Part shown: positions 61,404 through 64,000 of the stretch, in pieces | Layout: the number at the start of each line of letters is the position of its first letter | Position numbering within the stretch: the stretch's first letter is position 1 | Source: Muricea muricata | Lineage: Eukaryota > Cnidaria > Anthozoa > Malacalcyonacea > Plexauridae | Length of the DNA: 64,000 nucleotides | NCBI GenBank assembly: GCA_963855995.1 | Contig: OY979724.1 | Coordinates: 6,011,058 to 6,075,057 of the forward strand | Direction of reading: 5' to 3' | Made by a program: the position numbers and the translations under genes | Notes under the pieces: model-generated | The model's database searches: none | What the model was told of the DNA's origin: nothing | The model's input: only the letters and a program-made list of their open reading frames with translations

Positions 61404-62319
61404 AACAGCTGAGCAGCTGGGAAATTTGCCACCGCTGTGCAAAAATATTGTTGGCGGCTGAACACAAAATGTAATTAGCATATTATTTGCGAAATACAGA
61501 TTGGTTTCAGAGGTGCTCGGAATTTAGTTTCTTTGACGAGCCAGTTATGATTTTGTTCACAATTTTTCATTGATTTCAGTAAAGGACTGATATAGCTGTC
61601 AGTTAAACATATTTTGAAGTAATGACATCGTCTGTTGAAGCAAATTTCCAAACTTTGACATGTGAGTGGGTTGCCAAGAATTAAGCACGATGTTGAATTT
61701 ACGTTTGACTTAATACTGAAAAATTTAGCTTTTGCTCCAAAAAGATATTTGTTTCCTGTTACTTCCAATATGTTTATGCTCCTTTCGAAACCAAGTTTTT
61801 TGTTTTATAAATTCCGCTCATGGCCAATAGATTGTTGCGAAACTCACTACCGGAAAAGTACTTTAAATTACGGTTGTGGTTGAAACGGTCGTGAAAGTGA
61901 TAAAACATCCACAATCACGCGGGCCGTCAGTGCAATGATGTCTTTGATACTGCATAAATGTTTTCGTACAAATGGTAAAGATATTTTTCAATTGACTAAT
62001 GCGTCTAGTCGATCGATCTCAGTGACATTTTTGTATTGTTGTTTGAGTACGAGCGTTGACTAGTTTGAGTCGAATTTTAAAAAAATCAGCCTTTTGCTCC
62101 AACATGATTTTAGCTCGAACTTGGCCTTCATGTTTATATCTACTCACCTGATTTATTTGCGTGCTCTTAAAAATTACGCTAAAAGGTCGTTTAGTCCACT
62201 GAAAATCCTTGTGATCCATGTTTGTCATATGATTTTTAAATATCACGCGTAAATCACGCAATTTCCACGCGTTCATGCAGGCTTATCAGGCGCATGCTCA
62301 GATAAATTTCCCAGCTGCT
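61404..62319. mobile_element. Candidate DNA transposon, duplicated copy
   Basis: Exact repeat of 58,006-58,921 carried within the second tandem unit. It did not insert independently. Confidence 0.55.
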
Positions 62320-62630
62320 CCGATTGTGTCTATTATCCGGTCACCCTCATAATTTAGTATAAGAGAAAGTAAGCGAAACAAAACGCAATGCAATAACGGG
62401 ACTATATAAGAGGAAGATAGGTGGATTAACGACTTTTTGTTACAGCCAGTACAGGTATTTAGAAGTCTTAAAAGAATAATCTAAGCGCGAATTACAAATC
62501 GTGCTTGTTCAATTGTTTTTGTGTAATTATGCCATACCTGAAGTAAATATAACAACTAAATGTAACAACTTTACCCTGTAATGCGTGTGAGCAATCCTAC
62601 TCGTTTTAATCCCCGAGATATTCCTTTGCT

Positions 62631-62706
62631 CGTAACGTAACGTAACGTAACGTAACGTAACGTAACGTAACGTAACGTAACGTAACGTAACGTAACGTAA
62701 CGTAAC
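62631..62706. repeat. TAACG pentanucleotide microsatellite (copy 2)
   Basis: Same length and terminal variant as copy 1. Confidence 0.95.
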
Positions 62707-62915
62707 ATAAAATTAGAATAAAATTTAAAGAAGGCAACACCAATTACAATACTGTATTCTTCCTAAATAATGCCTTAAATGTCAAAATAGAACTCATGCA
62801 GCCTGTTGCATGTTTAATGCAGTTCAGTTCAATTGTTACCTTTCGAAAACTGAACGGATCGACAGTGTTTCATATATCACGCACGAAGCAGTTGTGATAA
62901 TATGTCAGCCTGAGC

Positions 62916-63755
62916 CTACCCGCCAAACCAAATCTGGGACGTAGAATTCTCACTGCGTCTACAGCGATGCAATTTTTCAAAACACGTAGAAATAGAAAAA
63001 CTGCAAAAATACACCCCATCATTGGAACAAGGCGATTCGCCAAAATCACATGTAGAAGCAATTAAATGAGCATGCAATATTCCGTAACTCTGCTGATGTA
63101 GCCAAATTTGACAATCATTTAAAGCATACGCGGCAATTCTACCGTGCCATTTGCCAGCAGTAAGATGGGATGTCTCTCCGTCAAGGTCAAGAACATCGAC
63201 AACACCCCTTCCACTTATTTTAATGTTTGCAAGCAGAATTTGTAGGTAGCCGGTTTCATTTATGTCGTCATGGTATTTTTCATAGTCGCAGGTGAGCCGA
63301 AGAAAGGCTGAATTGTTTTGGATAGATCTCATTCTTGGCCTGCGAAGACGATATCCTCTCCAATTTACAGCATTTTCACTAATTGGGAAATTTCTATACA
63401 ATGCAGTCTGGTGTCGATAGTCGGCAGAACCGTTTGCAATATTGTGAGACTGTACCAAAGTCCAAGCACCATCAGCATCGAAATGACAGTACACTTCATA
63501 GACAGACATGTCAAAATCCACTACCTTATATATGCCAGAGTTCAAGGAACCATTGGCATAACCTTGGCACGATGTAATTGGTTGTTTGCAGTCGTTTCCG
63601 TAGTAACCATCTGGACATTCGCAAGTGAAACGTTTCCATGGCCTTTGGGTGGAAATGTTTGGCTTGCAAATTTTGTTCGCAGGACAGAGACTGGACTGTT
63701 GACAACAGTTGTATTTCACTGCACAACTAATGCCTGAGCATTGATCATTCAATTT
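62916..63755 (-). CDS. EGF and fibrinogen-like secreted protein, large exon (copy 2)
   Basis: Identical in sequence to the copy at 59,518-60,357. Its 5' exons, including any signal peptide, would lie beyond the right edge of the window. If the duplication is real, a single upstream exon could be spliced to either copy, giving the same protein, or copy 1 could be a non-expressed remnant. Confidence 0.75.
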   Translation of the reverse strand, partial: KLNDQCSGISCAVKYNCCQQSSLCPANKICKPNISTQRPWKRFTCECPDGYYGNDCKQPITSCQGYANGSLNSGIYKVVDFDMSVYEVYCHFDADGAWTLVQSHNIANGSADYRHQTALYRNFPISENAVNWRGYRLRRPRMRSIQNNSAFLRLTCDYEKYHDDINETGYLQILLANIKISGRGVVDVLDLDGETSHLTAGKWHGRIAAYALNDCQIWLHQQSYGILHAHLIASTCDFGESPCSNDGVYFCSFSISTCFEKLHRCRRSENSTSQIWFGG

Positions 63756-64000
63756 CTAAAAGAACAAAAAGCACAAGGGATACAATCAAGGCCTGCTCGG
63801 GAAATTGCGTCTGCGAGACGTGGATAGTTGAACATAATAATTCCAATGAATTCTCTCTTTACGAGAAAAAAGCTGCGTCAATTATGATTAAAAATCATTT
63901 CTGCTCTACTTTTATAACATTTCCTACACCGAAGCGTTCGCAAACAAATGGAAATCATTTTGCCCTACTTCTTCCCTTGTCTTAACGGGTCTTTTCTAAC

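Larger units (their letters stand above)
60548..63945. repeat. 3,398 bp tandem duplication, copy 2
   Basis: Second unit, followed by unique sequence from 63,946. Even the pentanucleotide microsatellite inside has the same length in both units, which argues for a very recent event or an assembly artefact. Confidence 0.93.

Overview
The window reads as AT-rich intergenic and intronic DNA from a marine invertebrate, most likely a cnidarian. I base this on a collagen/EAR-repeat secreted gene with short phase-matched exons, an EGF plus fibrinogen-like gene, Penelope-like and LINE retroelements, very long TA, TTCA and ATACAT microsatellites, and many foldback (MITE-like) elements. There is no prokaryotic gene organisation, no rRNA, no CRISPR array, and no bacterial promoter or ribosome-binding logic. 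No species can be named from the sequence alone.

Region by region. 1-1500 holds a decayed CR1/L2-like LINE on the minus strand, split by a minus-strand Penelope-like (PLE) C-terminal fragment. 1701-2292 is a 592 bp TTCA array. 2667-5088 is a nested transposon stack: a Harbinger/Tourist-type MITE (TTA duplication) carrying a 5'-truncated LINE (8 bp duplication), which itself carries a 90 bp element (13 bp duplication). 10.1-13.1 kb is a ~1 kb/1 kb inverted repeat around a broken, intron-containing gene that ends in a Cys-rich domain. 13.3-14.1 kb is another frameshifted coding relic.

The main host gene runs right to left from about 25.7 kb, possibly 39.2 kb, to 16.1 kb. It has a collagen-like exon, several 21 nt micro-exons, and four exons that together encode seven EAR repeats, the number needed for a complete seven-bladed beta-propeller. 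A signal-peptide exon at 39.0-39.2 kb ends in the same phase in which the collagen exon begins and is a plausible first exon. The introns contain foldback elements, including a 1.6 kb one with ~0.6 kb arms.

41-53 kb is gene-poor and contains tRNA-derived SINE-like units, a PLE reverse-transcriptase relic (47.5-48.5 kb), an array of ACAAGTTGT-type words, and two large hairpin elements (50.4-50.8 and 52.3-52.6 kb). At 56.3-57.0 kb, microsatellites flank a short segment with a sequence and fold matching a type I hammerhead ribozyme with a very short stem III, the form reported from Penelope-like elements. 57,150-63,945 is an apparently perfect 3,398 bp tandem duplication, each copy carrying one large minus-strand exon of an EGF/fibrinogen-like secreted protein.

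Most of the window is best explained by transposon insertion and decay around two secreted-protein loci. The strongest candidates for something new are the hammerhead-like RNA, the long inverted repeat with its Cys-rich gene remnant, and the 90 bp element seen twice.
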